From Eubacteriales bacterium (GTDB lineage: Bacteria > Bacillota > Clostridia > Lachnospirales > Lachnospiraceae), in assembly GCA_030536995.1 (NCBI GenBank), contig JAUNOY010000004.1, positions 101,145 to 165,144 on the forward strand: a stretch of 64,000 nt of DNA. The letters run 5' to 3'. The translations under genes and the position numbers were made by a program. The notes under the pieces are model-generated. The model did not search any database, was not told the origin of the DNA, and saw only the letters and a program-made list of their open reading frames with translations. Shown in pieces: positions 51,449-60,381 of this stretch; within the stretch, counting starts at the first letter, position 1; each line of letters starts with the position of its first letter.

Positions 51449-52954
51449 TTATTTCAGTTCAATCTCTTCAAGCTCCTTTGGGGGAAGCTTTTTAGAGGAA
51501 TTGGAAACATACTGTTTCAGAGCTTTGGAAGCTTTGTTGTACGGAGCATTTGTTCCGGCACCGCCCATACAGCCTCCCGGGCAGGCCATACCTTCGATCA
51601 TACATCCTTTCAGTTTTCCTGCTTTGGCGAGAGTCAGGACTTTTTTACATTCTGCAAGTCCTTCTGCGTGTTCAATGTGAACAGGAACATCCGGATAGTA
51701 CTCGTTGAGACAGGCTGCAACGGCACCTGCAACACCACCGGAAACTGCATATCCACGACCGGCAGCAGTAGCGTTGTGGAAGGAGGTGGAAGGTTCGATT
51801 TCCTCAGGATCGATGCCTTTGGCATCAAACAGTCCCCACAGCTCTTCGTAAGTAATAACGAAATCAACATCGCTTCGCACAGTAGTTCTCATGGCCTCCA
51901 GTTTTTTGGAAGCGCAAGGTCCTATGAAGACGATTTTGGCGTTTTGGTGTTCTTTTTTTATGCTTCGTGCAGTGGCAACCATCGGAGTGAGCTCCTGAGA
52001 GATATTGTCAATCATATCAGGAAACTGATTTTTGGCCATCATAGACCAGGATGGACAGCAGGAGGTGAGAAGGAAAGGAAGATTTCCTGTAGCAACTTCT
52101 TTGGCATAGTGGTGAGCCTCTGCAATGGCTCCGATGTCTGCGCCCAGAGCAACCTCATATACATTGCTGAAGCCAAGCGCTGATAAAGCTGCATGGAATT
52201 TCGCAGGGGTTACCTTGTCTCCAAACTGACTGATGTAAGCCGGCGCGATTTCGGCAATAATTTCCACACCTTCACGAAGGGCATGAGCCAGCTGGAAAAT
52301 CTGGGATTTGTCGGAGATGGCTCCAAATGGGCAGCTTACCATACACATACCGCAGGAAACGCATTTTTCCTGATCGATCATAGCTCTTCCCTGTTCGTCG
52401 CTTTTGATTGCTTTTACACCGCAGGCGCGTTCACAGGGACGTTCTTTGTGGGCGATGGCATCGTAAGGACAGACTGCTTTACATTTTCCGCATTTGATAC
52501 ATTTGGACTGGTCAATGTAAGATTTGCCGTTTACCATGGAAATTGCACCTTTGGGGCAGATCTGCATACAAGGGTGAGCCACACAGCCTTTGCACATATT
52601 GCTGACTTCGTACTTATTGGGCGCGCAGGCTGCACATGCAGAAGGAATAACCTGCATAAGCGGCGGCTCATAGTATTTCTCATCAATATTACTTGCTTCC
52701 ACACCTGCTGTCAGATGGACAGCTTTATTTTCGGGACGAAGTGAAAGTCCCATTGCAAGACGGACACGTTCGCTTGCAACAGCTCTTTCGCGGTAAATGC
52801 TTTCACGGTATTTGGCGCGTTCTTCCACAATCTCATAAGGGATTTCCTCAATATCATGAATCAAAGTTTCATCAGTGGAATGAAAGCCAAGCTTGGCAAT
52901 TTCTGTAAAAATTTTTCGGCGAATCTGCTTCACCGGAGTATCAAGACCTCTCAT
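51449..52954 (-). CDS. [FeFe] hydrogenase, group-B-like, with N-terminal ferredoxin domains
   Basis: This 501-residue protein has the N-terminal cysteine-rich region CAACAPNKYEVSNMCKGC, typical of the group B enzymes. Ferredoxin motifs CIKCGKCKAVCPYDAI and CVSCGMCMVSCPFGAI follow. The H-cluster domain has TSCCPSW (L1), GPCASKK (L2, where group A has MPCxxK) and EGMACPGGCMGGAG (L3), giving all four H-cluster cysteines. No NADH-binding subunits accompany it, so it probably exchanges electrons with ferredoxin. I start at the ATG whose complement is 52952-52954, preceded by AAGGAG. The gene is divergent from hydCBA. Confidence 0.92.
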   Translation of the reverse strand: MRGLDTPVKQIRRKIFTEIAKLGFHSTDETLIHDIEEIPYEIVEERAKYRESIYRERAVASERVRLAMGLSLRPENKAVHLTAGVEASNIDEKYYEPPLMQVIPSACAACAPNKYEVSNMCKGCVAHPCMQICPKGAISMVNGKSYIDQSKCIKCGKCKAVCPYDAIAHKERPCERACGVKAIKSDEQGRAMIDQEKCVSCGMCMVSCPFGAISDKSQIFQLAHALREGVEIIAEIAPAYISQFGDKVTPAKFHAALSALGFSNVYEVALGADIGAIAEAHHYAKEVATGNLPFLLTSCCPSWSMMAKNQFPDMIDNISQELTPMVATARSIKKEHQNAKIVFIGPCASKKLEAMRTTVRSDVDFVITYEELWGLFDAKGIDPEEIEPSTSFHNATAAGRGYAVSGGVAGAVAACLNEYYPDVPVHIEHAEGLAECKKVLTLAKAGKLKGCMIEGMACPGGCMGGAGTNAPYNKASKALKQYVSNSSKKLPPKELEEIELK

Positions 52955-53348
52955 AACTTCATGTCTCCTTTTTTTTATTTCCGCGCATTGAGGTAACATA
53001 TTCTTTTACATTACCATTGATTATATAATAATGTTATTTTGCCTAAAAATCAATGTGAAATCTTTCCGACAGATGTTCAGAATCAGATACAATTTGTTTT
53101 ATTATTAACAGGATTGTGACAAAAAATGCTTTGTATTTTTATAGATACAATCCTGAAAAACCTCTAAAAACAAAGGTTTTTTCATGGTGTACACTGGTAG
53201 AAAAATGCATGAAAATGTTGCCAAGAGTATTCATATATTGTATAATTAGCACACAGGTTTATGAAAAAAACGTACATAAATTGTATAATTAGCACAACGA
53301 AAAAGCGCGAAAATATCATGTATAACAACATTTTAAGGAGGGAACTGA
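52955..53348. promoter_or_regulatory. Divergent control region between the two hydrogenase operons
   Basis: This is a 394-base AT-rich gap with no gene. At 53218-53246 a promoter TTGCCA, 17 bases, TATAAT faces hydC. The 17-base string ATTGTATAATTAGCACA occurs twice (53237-53253 and 53280-53296), each copy carrying TATAAT. At 53094-53111 TTGTTTT-ATTA-TTAACAG is a three-mismatch Rex-like site. On the minus strand a TATAAT (complement of 53020-53025) may start the group-B hydrogenase transcript. Confidence 0.55.
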
Positions 53349-53828
53349 ATGTTAGACCAGTCTTACTACAAGAAAACAGATGAGATTATCGAGCACTATG
53401 GACGCAAGCCGGCTTCGTTAATCCCCATCATGCAGGACATTCAGGCAGAGTATCGTTATCTGCCGGGAGAGCTTCTTACTTATGTGGCAGCCGAAATAGG
53501 CGTGACAGAGGCAAAGGCTTACAGTGTGGCTACTTTTTACGAGAATTTCTCATTTGAGCCCAAGGGCAAATATGTGATCAAGGTATGTGACGGAACAGCC
53601 TGTCATGTAAGGAAGTCACAGCCTGTAAAAGACGCTCTGATGAAGGAACTTGGATTGAGCAGCAAGAAGCATACAACCGACGATATGCTTTTTACCGTAG
53701 ATACTGTTTCCTGCCTTGGCGCCTGCGGACTTGCGCCGACTCTGATGGTAAACGACGATGTCTATCCGAAGATGACACCTGAGAAAGTGATCGAACTGAT
53801 TGAGAGATTGAGAGGTGAAAATGCATGA
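53349..53828 (+). CDS. hydC: NADH-linked bifurcating hydrogenase subunit HydC (NuoE-like)
   Basis: This 159-residue protein has the thioredoxin-like [2Fe-2S] fold. The four ligands are in VCDGTACHVRKS (C-x4-C) and VSCLGACGLAP (C-x3-C). An N-terminal helical part (PASLIPIMQDIQAEYRYLP) is as in NuoE. It is the smallest subunit of the trimeric enzyme that couples NADH and reduced ferredoxin oxidation to H2 formation, or the reverse. AAGGAGGG precedes the ATG, and the stop overlaps hydB by four bases. Confidence 0.94.
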   Translation: MLDQSYYKKTDEIIEHYGRKPASLIPIMQDIQAEYRYLPGELLTYVAAEIGVTEAKAYSVATFYENFSFEPKGKYVIKVCDGTACHVRKSQPVKDALMKELGLSSKKHTTDDMLFTVDTVSCLGACGLAPTLMVNDDVYPKMTPEKVIELIERLRGENA

Positions 53829-55696
53829 GTATTACCTGTAAAGATGATTTATTAAAGAAACAGGCAGAAGCAAAGGAACATATTTCTTCTTATACCTGCC
53901 GTGTTCTCGTCTGTTCCGGTACCGGATGTATGGCTTCCGGCGCCCAGAAGATTTACGACGAAATGGTTAAATTATGTGAAGATCTGGACGGAGTACAGAT
54001 TGAAATGCAGAAAGACCTTCCGCATCTGGGTGTGATCAAAACAGGCTGTCAGGGATTATGCGAATTGGGACCGCTTGTGCGTATCGAGCCGTATCATTAT
54101 CAGTATGTGCATGTACAGGTGGAAGACTGTAAGGAAATCGTTGACCGGACGGTTATTGCCGGGCAGCCCGTGGAGAGATTGTTCTACAGACAGAATGACA
54201 AAGTCTGTCCACGGCCGGATGATATTCCGTTTTTGAATCTTCAGACAAGAATTGTTCTGGAAAACTGCGGAAAAATTGATGCAGAATCCATTGACGAATA
54301 CATCGCAGTAGGCGGTTTTCAGGCGCTTGCAAAGGCGCTCTTTGAAATGACACCGGAATCTGTTATTGATGAGATTACAAGATCCGGTTTAAGAGGAAGA
54401 GGGGGAGCCGGTTTCCCGGCTGGTAAGAAATGGTCTCAGGTGGCGCGCCAGAAAGAGAAGGTTCGCTATGTGGTATGTAACGGTGATGAAGGGGATCCGG
54501 GTGCATTTATGGACGGTTCTGTGATGGAAGGCGATCCCTATAAGATGATTGAAGGTATGATTATTGCGGCCTACGCAGTTGGTGCAGAGAATGGATATAT
54601 ATATGTACGTGCGGAATATCCTCTTTCTGTAACAAGACTTCGTATGGCAATTGACCAGGCAGAGAAGTATGGTCTTCTTGGCGATAATATTTTAGGTTCC
54701 GGCATTAATTTCCATTTACATATCAATCGCGGAGCAGGTGCTTTTGTTTGCGGTGAGGGTTCTGCTCTTACTGCTTCTATCGAAGGAAACCGTGGTATGC
54801 CGCGTGTAAAACCGCCTCGTACCGTTGAAAAAGGTCTCTGGGAGAAGCCGACTGTGTTAAATAATGTAGAAACTTACGCAAATGTTGCCAAGATTATTTT
54901 ACAGGGGGCTGACTGGTTCCGTACCATCGGTACAGAGGGAAGCCCGGGAACAAAAACATTCTCTCTTACCGGAGCAATTGAGAATACAGGTCTTATTGAA
55001 GTTCCTATGGGAACGAACCTTCGCCACATTATTTATGATATCGGCGGAGGATTAAAGAGCGGTGCTGCATTTAAAGGTGTTCAGATTGGAGGACCATCCG
55101 GAGGATGTCTGATCGAAGACCAGCTTGACAGTCCTCTTGATTTTGATTCTGTGAAGAAGCTTGATGCTATCATGGGATCCGGTGGTCTTGTAGTTATGGA
55201 CGAGAACACCTGTATGGTAGAGGTTGCCCGCTTCTTCATGAACTTTACTCAGCGTGAGAGCTGTGGAAAATGTGTTCCCTGTCGTGAAGGTACAAAGCGT
55301 ATGCTTGAAATTCTGGAAAGAATCGTTGACGGTAGGGGAGAGCTATCCGATCTTGATGAACTGGAAGAACTGGCAAATATGGTTCAGAGTATGGCTCTGT
55401 GCGGTCTTGGAAAGAGTGCGCCCCTTCCGGTTATCAGTACTCTGAAACGTTTCCGCAAGGAGTACGAGGAGCATATTGTTGATAAGAAATGCCGTGCCAA
55501 GGTGTGTACTGCACTTCGTAAATTCCACATTAATCCTGAATTCTGTATCGGCTGCGGCAAATGTGCGAAGAACTGTCCGGCAGGTGCGATTTCCGGAAAG
55601 ATTAAACATCCGTATACAATTAATAATGATCTCTGTATCAAGTGCGGTTCCTGTAAGGATAACTGTAACTTTGATGCAATTTATGTGGAAATGTAG
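53825..55696 (+). CDS. hydB: Bifurcating hydrogenase subunit HydB (NuoF-like, FMN and NADH site)
   Basis: This 623-residue protein has three parts. An N-terminal [2Fe-2S] thioredoxin-like domain (CSGTGCMASGAQ, then GCQGLCELGP) covers about residues 28-85. The NuoF core has GRGGAGFPAGKKW near 190, GDEGDPGAFMDG, GAFVCGEGSALTASIEG and the [4Fe-4S] motif CGKCVPCREGTKR. The C-terminal ferredoxin carries CIGCGKCAKNCPAGAI and CIKCGSCKDNCNFDAI. This domain set is that of electron-bifurcating HydB. The hydA start is 15 bases on. Confidence 0.96.
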   Translation: MSITCKDDLLKKQAEAKEHISSYTCRVLVCSGTGCMASGAQKIYDEMVKLCEDLDGVQIEMQKDLPHLGVIKTGCQGLCELGPLVRIEPYHYQYVHVQVEDCKEIVDRTVIAGQPVERLFYRQNDKVCPRPDDIPFLNLQTRIVLENCGKIDAESIDEYIAVGGFQALAKALFEMTPESVIDEITRSGLRGRGGAGFPAGKKWSQVARQKEKVRYVVCNGDEGDPGAFMDGSVMEGDPYKMIEGMIIAAYAVGAENGYIYVRAEYPLSVTRLRMAIDQAEKYGLLGDNILGSGINFHLHINRGAGAFVCGEGSALTASIEGNRGMPRVKPPRTVEKGLWEKPTVLNNVETYANVAKIILQGADWFRTIGTEGSPGTKTFSLTGAIENTGLIEVPMGTNLRHIIYDIGGGLKSGAAFKGVQIGGPSGGCLIEDQLDSPLDFDSVKKLDAIMGSGGLVVMDENTCMVEVARFFMNFTQRESCGKCVPCREGTKRMLEILERIVDGRGELSDLDELEELANMVQSMALCGLGKSAPLPVISTLKRFRKEYEEHIVDKKCRAKVCTALRKFHINPEFCIGCGKCAKNCPAGAISGKIKHPYTINNDLCIKCGSCKDNCNFDAIYVEM

Positions 55697-55711
55697 AAGG
55701 GAGGACATATT

Positions 55712-57400
55712 ATGGGTATTATGACAATTGACGGTAGAAAAGTTGAATTTACCGATGAAAAAAATGTCCTGACCGTTATCCGTAAGGCAGGCATCAATAT
55801 TCCGACACTTTGCTACCATTCAGAGGTTTCTACATTTGGTGCATGTCGTCTTTGTACAGTGGAGGATGACAGAGGAAGAACATTTGCATCCTGTTCTGAG
55901 GAGCCTCGTGACGGAATGGTTATTTATACAAACTCCGGACGTATTAAGAAATACAGAAAACTTATTGTAGAGCTTCTTCTTGCAGCGCACTGCCGTGACT
56001 GTACAACCTGTGTCAAGAGTGGCGAGTGTGTTCTTCAGGAGCTGGCGCACCGTCTTGGTGTTCATAACATTCGTTTTGAAAATACAAGAGAGATTCATGA
56101 GATTGATACCAGCTCACCGGCTCTGGTTCGTGATCCGAATAAATGTATTCTTTGTGGCGACTGTGTCCGGGCCTGTGAAGAGCTTCAGGGGATTGGCGCT
56201 CTTGGATTTGCATTTCGTGGCACAGAAGCTATGGTTATGCCGGCTTTTAATAAGAAACTGGCTGAGACAAACTGTGTAAACTGTGGTCAGTGTCGTGTAT
56301 TTTGTCCAACAGGTGCGATTTCCATTAAGACTCATATGGATGAAGCATGGGAGGCAATTGCAGATCCTGAGGTTCGCGTAGTCGCACAGATTGCTCCTGC
56401 AGTCCGTGTTGCGGTTGGCGATCATTATGGTATGACCAAGGGCAGAAGTGTTATGGGAAAAATTGTCAATGCTCTTCACAGAATGGGCTTTGATGAGGTT
56501 TATGATACCAGTTTCAGTGCGGATCTTACGGTAATGGAGGAAACGGCTGAATTCTTAAAAAGAATTGAGAAGGGAGAACACCTTCCGCTTCTGACATCCT
56601 GTTGTCCGGCATGGGTGAAGTTTATTACAGATCAGTACAAGGATTATATTCCGAATCTGTCTACCTGTCGTTCTCCGCAGGGAATGCTTTCTGCAGTTAT
56701 TAAAGAGTATTTCCGCGACCCGGAAAATGCCAAGGGAAAGAAGACCGTTATGGTTTCTGTTATGCCTTGCACGGCTAAGAAGGCAGAGGCTATTCGCCCA
56801 AACAGTTTCACTAAGGGGGAACAGGATACAGATATTGTTATCACGACAACGGAATTGATCCGTATGATCGATAACTTTGGTATTGACTTTGCAACGCTTG
56901 ATCCGGAAGCCTGTGATATGCCATTTGGGTTTGGATCAGGCGGCGGCGTAATCTTTGGTGTTACCGGCGGCGTAACAGAGGCGGTTCTCCGTCGTCTTAC
57001 GAAAAATCATACCAAGGAGGCGATGAGAGAAATCTCCGAATGTGGAATTCGCGGTGAGGATGGAATTAAAGAGGTTACAGTTCCGTATAACGGAATGGAC
57101 GTGAAAATTTGTGTTGCCAGCGGTCTTGCAAATGCCCGTAAAGTTATGGACTGGGTGAAGAATGGCGAGAAAGAATACCATCTTATTGAAGTTATGGCGT
57201 GCCGCCGCGGTTGTATCATGGGCGGCGGTCAGCCGACAAGAGCAGGTGACAGAACGAAGGCTGCCCGGGCGAAAGGTCTTTACAATGCGGATAATACTAT
57301 GATTATCAAGAAATCTGATGAGAATCCGCTTGTACTGGAGCTTTACGACGGACTTCTTAAGGGCAGAGAGCATGAGCTCTTACATAACGATTTTTACTGA
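55712..57400 (+). CDS. hydA: Bifurcating [FeFe] hydrogenase catalytic subunit HydA (group A3-like)
   Basis: This 562-residue subunit makes or consumes H2. A [2Fe-2S] NuoG-type N-terminus (CYHSEVSTFGACRLCTVED), a His-Cys motif region (HCRDCTTCVKSGEC) and two [4Fe-4S] motifs (CILCGDCVRACEE, CVNCGQCRVFCPTGAI) lead to the H-cluster domain. That has TSCCPAW, MPCTAKKAE and EVMACRRGCIMGGG, so all ligands are present. With HydB and HydC it links the NADH and ferredoxin pools. The length is shorter than HydA of Thermotoga (about 645), lacking an extra C-terminal [2Fe-2S] domain. AGGGAGGA precedes the ATG. Confidence 0.96.
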   Translation: MGIMTIDGRKVEFTDEKNVLTVIRKAGINIPTLCYHSEVSTFGACRLCTVEDDRGRTFASCSEEPRDGMVIYTNSGRIKKYRKLIVELLLAAHCRDCTTCVKSGECVLQELAHRLGVHNIRFENTREIHEIDTSSPALVRDPNKCILCGDCVRACEELQGIGALGFAFRGTEAMVMPAFNKKLAETNCVNCGQCRVFCPTGAISIKTHMDEAWEAIADPEVRVVAQIAPAVRVAVGDHYGMTKGRSVMGKIVNALHRMGFDEVYDTSFSADLTVMEETAEFLKRIEKGEHLPLLTSCCPAWVKFITDQYKDYIPNLSTCRSPQGMLSAVIKEYFRDPENAKGKKTVMVSVMPCTAKKAEAIRPNSFTKGEQDTDIVITTTELIRMIDNFGIDFATLDPEACDMPFGFGSGGGVIFGVTGGVTEAVLRRLTKNHTKEAMREISECGIRGEDGIKEVTVPYNGMDVKICVASGLANARKVMDWVKNGEKEYHLIEVMACRRGCIMGGGQPTRAGDRTKAARAKGLYNADNTMIIKKSDENPLVLELYDGLLKGREHELLHNDFY

Positions 57401-57430
57401 TTCCTTAGTTTACATACGGTATAATTAAAT

Positions 57431-57494
57431 GCCTCCCTGCATAGGGTATAATAATACATTGTGTTATTTCATACCTGTGCAAGGAGGCTTTTTT
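57431..57494 (+). terminator. Terminator whose 3' arm holds the spoIVA ribosome site
   Basis: GCCTCC pairs with GGAGGC, and inside TGCA/TGCA, GGTAT/ATACC and ATAA/TTAT add to a long stem. Six Ts run straight to the spoIVA ATG. AAGGAGG (57481-57487), the spoIVA ribosome site, lies in the closing arm. GGTATAAT occurs twice nearby (57418-57425 and 57445-57452), which may be promoter -10 elements for spoIVA. Confidence 0.8.
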
Positions 57495-58961
57495 ATGGAG
57501 AATTTTCAGGTTTACCGGGATATTGAAGCACGGACCGGAGGGGATTTTTACATAGGGGTTGTAGGACCGGTGCGGACTGGGAAGTCTACGTTTATCAGGA
57601 GGTTTATGGAGCTTGCGGCTTTGCCGCAGATGTCCCAGAAGCAGCAGGCAGAGGTCAGGGATCAGCTTCCTTTAAGCGGAGCGGGAAAATTGATTACTAC
57701 AGTGGAGCCTAAATTTATTCCGAAAGATGCGGTATCTGTATTGCTGGGAGAACAGAAGGTGAATGTCAGACTGATTGACTGTGTGGGATTTCTGGTAAAA
57801 GATGCTGCAGGGCACATAGAAGACGGGCGTGAGAGAATGGTAAAGACGCCCTGGTTTGAGAAAGCCATTCCCTTTCATGAGGCAGCAAAGGTTGGTACGG
57901 AAAAAGTAATTCAGGAGCATTCTACCATTGGACTTGTGATTACATCGGACGGTTCCTTTGGAGAAATTCCAAGAGAGAATTTTCTGGAAGCGGAGGAGTT
58001 GACTATCCAGGAGCTTAAGAAACAGGGAAAACCTTTTCTGGTTCTTGTAAATTCTCAAATGCCCTACAAAGAAAATGCGATGAAAACAGCAGCGGAAATT
58101 CAGGAAAAATACAAGGTTCCGGTTCTGACTGTCAATTGCGATCAGCTTCGTAAAGAGGATATTCACAGGATTCTGGAAATGATTCTCTATGAATTTCCGG
58201 TAAGGGAAGTGCAGTTTTATATACCAAAATGGGTTGAAATACTTCCGCCTGACCATGAACTGAAAAAAGCGCTTCTTTTCAGCATAAAAGAGAAGCTTCC
58301 GTCTTTTTCGAGAATTCGCGGTATCACAAAAGAGTCTGTAAAAATACAGGATGACTGTGTGCAGGACACTTTGCTTGAAGATGTGAATCTTTCAAATGGT
58401 ATTGTTCGCATCCGGATTAACATCAGAGATGAATATTATTATCAGATGCTGAGTCAGATGAGCGGAATTCATATGGAAAGTGAATATGAGCTGATTCGCA
58501 CCATGAAAGAGCTTTCAAAGATGAAAGAAGAATATGTGAAGGTGAGGGACTCTCTGGAAGCAGTGCGCGGTGTTGGTTACGGGGTGGTTGTGCCGGAGCT
58601 TGAGGAGATAGAGCTTGAAGAACCTGCCGTAATCCGTCAGGGGAATAAGTTTGGTGTAAGAATCCGGTCAAAGAGCCCGTCCATCCATATGATAAAAGCA
58701 AATATTGAAACAGAGATTGCACCTATTGTCGGCACGCAGGAGCAGGCAGAAGACCTTATTCGATATATCGGAGAGAGCAGCCAGAGAGGGGAAAGTATCT
58801 GGGAGACAAATATCTTCGGCAAGTCTATTGAGCAGCTCGTGCAGGATGGAATACGCAGTAAGATTACAGCAATCAGCGAGGAAAGTCAGGTGAAGCTTCA
58901 GGATACCATGCAGAAAATCGTTAATGACAGCAAGGGTGGTCTTGTGTGTATCATTATTTAG
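57495..58961 (+). CDS. spoIVA: Stage IV sporulation protein A (spore-coat ATPase)
   Basis: SpoIVA polymerises on the forespore surface with ATP hydrolysis to form the base of the coat. The protein has 488 residues from the ATG at 57495, about the standard length. It starts MENFQVYRDIEARTGGDFYI, and the Walker A GVVGPVRTGKSTFIRR follows. A typical middle (RLIDCVGFLVKDAAGH) and the conserved C-terminal domain ending KGGLVCIII are present. An in-frame upstream ATG at 57429 lies in the terminator and is rejected. It indicates a spore former or recent descendant. Expression is probably under the mother-cell sigma factor. Confidence 0.96.
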   Translation: MENFQVYRDIEARTGGDFYIGVVGPVRTGKSTFIRRFMELAALPQMSQKQQAEVRDQLPLSGAGKLITTVEPKFIPKDAVSVLLGEQKVNVRLIDCVGFLVKDAAGHIEDGRERMVKTPWFEKAIPFHEAAKVGTEKVIQEHSTIGLVITSDGSFGEIPRENFLEAEELTIQELKKQGKPFLVLVNSQMPYKENAMKTAAEIQEKYKVPVLTVNCDQLRKEDIHRILEMILYEFPVREVQFYIPKWVEILPPDHELKKALLFSIKEKLPSFSRIRGITKESVKIQDDCVQDTLLEDVNLSNGIVRIRINIRDEYYYQMLSQMSGIHMESEYELIRTMKELSKMKEEYVKVRDSLEAVRGVGYGVVVPELEEIELEEPAVIRQGNKFGVRIRSKSPSIHMIKANIETEIAPIVGTQEQAEDLIRYIGESSQRGESIWETNIFGKSIEQLVQDGIRSKITAISEESQVKLQDTMQKIVNDSKGGLVCIII

Positions 58962-59103
58962 CGTGACGTTCGTTCCATTCTTTGATAAATTCTATCTGCT
59001 CCTGGTCGGAAAGTATCTGTGATGCCGGATCGTTTCCTGCTGCCAGGCAGCAGAAGAGTACAAATGCCTGCAGAAGAGCGAAAAAAATAAAAGCAACAAA
59101 CAC
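58954..59103 (-). CDS. Small membrane protein, 49 residues
   Basis: This gene is read on the minus strand from a GTG (complement of 59101-59103) behind a perfect AAGGAGGT site. One hydrophobic segment (VAFIFFALLQAFVLFCCLAA) is followed by a polar tail, NDPASQILSDQEQIEFIKEW, ending in a few basic residues. It overlaps the end of spoIVA by eight bases, convergently. The strong ribosome site and the clean helix-plus-tail design argue that it is real. Function unknown. Confidence 0.7.
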   Translation of the reverse strand: MFVAFIFFALLQAFVLFCCLAAGNDPASQILSDQEQIEFIKEWNERHAK

Positions 59104-59184
59104 TGGAATAACCTCCTTTTAGAAGAATTTGATAAAAAAAGTATACGCAAAAAAATGATTTTTATACATTTTGTGGAAGAGAGA

Positions 59185-59213
59185 TTGTTTTTTGGAAAAA
59201 TAGTTGGTATAAT
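59185..59213 (+). promoter_or_regulatory. Promoter of the YcxB-like gene
   Basis: TTGTTT, 17 bases and TATAAT, 35 bases before the ATG. The 59104-59184 stretch between the two divergent genes holds nothing else I can name. Confidence 0.6.
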
Positions 59214-59248
59214 GTCCGTTGTATAAAAAATGACATATGAGGTGACCT

Positions 59249-59785
59249 ATGAAAACAACGGAATTTAAAGTACATTCTATTTATTCAAAGGAAGACATTC
59301 AGCAGATGCAGAAAGTGGTAAATCGTAAAATGCGTACTATCGGTTTGTCGGTTTCTGTAGTAGTTTTTATTCTCTATGTTGCCGTACTTATCTGGGAATG
59401 GAATGAAAACGGGAAAACATCTTCTCTGTTTACGTCTGTTTCAGGAAATGTTCTGAATCTGGTTCTTCTGGGAGGACTGATTGCCGGAATTGCTGTACTG
59501 ACAATGCTGCCGCGTATACAGGCAAAAAGAATCCTGAAAGATCTTCCGGGCGGTGTTTTGAAAGCCAACTACTATTTTTATGAAAAGACATTTGAATACG
59601 GATGGGGAAATCATTTTACAAGTACCGGATATGTGGAAATTCAGGAATTTCTGAATCTGGAAAAAACATTCTACATCAAGGCGAGAGATGTTTCCTACTG
59701 GATTAAAAAAGAGGATTTTGAAGTGGGAAATGCAGAAGACTTCCTGAAATTTATGGAAGGAAAAGTGAAATGTAAGATTAAGTAA
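59249..59785 (+). CDS. YcxB-like membrane protein
   Basis: This 178-residue protein has two hydrophobic segments, VSVVVFILYVAVLIW near 35-50 and LVLLGGLIAGIAVLTML near 72-88. A soluble C-terminal part (YYFYEKTFEYGWGNHFTSTG and FYIKARDVSYWIKKEDF) resembles the YcxB-like domain. These residues would face the cytosol. Function is unknown in this family. It is monocistronic, with an AGGTGA ribosome site. Confidence 0.72.
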   Translation: MKTTEFKVHSIYSKEDIQQMQKVVNRKMRTIGLSVSVVVFILYVAVLIWEWNENGKTSSLFTSVSGNVLNLVLLGGLIAGIAVLTMLPRIQAKRILKDLPGGVLKANYYFYEKTFEYGWGNHFTSTGYVEIQEFLNLEKTFYIKARDVSYWIKKEDFEVGNAEDFLKFMEGKVKCKIK

Positions 59786-59855
59786 GCATCTTTTATGTGG
59801 AAGTAAAAGAGGGGAAACTTTATGTGGAACCATATGAATATTTTGAAAAAATCTC

Positions 59856-59884
59856 TTGCAATCCACATCTACCTATAGTATAAT
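59856..59884 (+). promoter_or_regulatory. rplS promoter
   Basis: TTGCAA, 17 bases and a perfect TATAAT. About 75 bases of leader follow before rplS. Confidence 0.8.
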
Positions 59885-59963
59885 CATCAATGTTGTAAAA
59901 ACGATGGTCCTCTGTTGCACTAACAGGCATTAAGAACATCCAGATAAGATAGGAGAATATAAA
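59885..59963 (+). promoter_or_regulatory. rplS 5' leader, possible L19 autoregulatory element
   Basis: The leader contains a CCTCTGTTGCACTAACAGG hairpin (CCTGTT-type stem) before the ribosome site AGGAGA. A conserved L19 leader RNA is known in Firmicutes. I cannot confirm that this is the same fold. Confidence 0.35.
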
Positions 59964-60311
59964 ATGAACGAAATCATCAGAAACATTGAAGCAGCTCAGT
60001 TAAAAGCTGAAGTACCACAGTTTAACGTAGGTGACACAGTAAGAGTATACGCTCTCATCAAAGAGGGTAACCGTGAGAGAATCCAGATTTTCGAAGGTAC
60101 TGTACTTAAGAAACAGGGTGGAAGCACAAGAGCTACTTTCACAGTAAGAAAGAACTCTAACGGTGTTGGCGTTGAGAAAACATGGCCGCTCCACTCCCCA
60201 CATGTAACTAAAGTAGAAGTTATCCGTCATGGTAAAGTTCGCCGTGCGAAACTGAACTACTTAAGAGACCGTGTAGGTAAAGCAGCTAAGGTTAAAGAGC
60301 TCGTTAAATAA
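59964..60311 (+). CDS. rplS: Ribosomal protein L19
   Basis: This 115-residue large-subunit protein sits at the 30S/50S interface. Motifs: [51 protein letters not shown] and [20 protein letters not shown]. Length matches the family. Codon use is biased (GTT, GCT, CGT), as expected for high expression. rnhB and a YraN-family gene downstream are frequent neighbours of rplS in Firmicutes. Confidence 0.98.
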   Translation: MNEIIRNIEAAQLKAEVPQFNVGDTVRVYALIKEGNRERIQIFEGTVLKKQGGSTRATFTVRKNSNGVGVEKTWPLHSPHVTKVEVIRHGKVRRAKLNYLRDRVGKAAKVKELVK

Positions 60312-60326
60312 TTTCATGATTTAAAA

Positions 60327-60364
60327 GAGAAGGGACAATAACTTGTGTATTGTCCCTCTTTTTC
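60327..60364 (+). terminator. Terminator after rplS
   Basis: AGGGACAATA pairs perfectly with TATTGTCCCT around seven bases, followed by CTTTTT. Confidence 0.92.
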
Positions 60365-60381
60365 CATTATTCGGGGGTTCT

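Noticed and set aside
53237-53296. CIRCE heat-shock operator, suggested by TTAGCAC in the repeats
   Set aside because: The second half GAGTGCTAA is absent at both copies.
53237-53296. CRISPR-like repeat pair
   Set aside because: There are only two copies, the repeat is 17 bases, and each contains a promoter -10. There is no array or cas gene.
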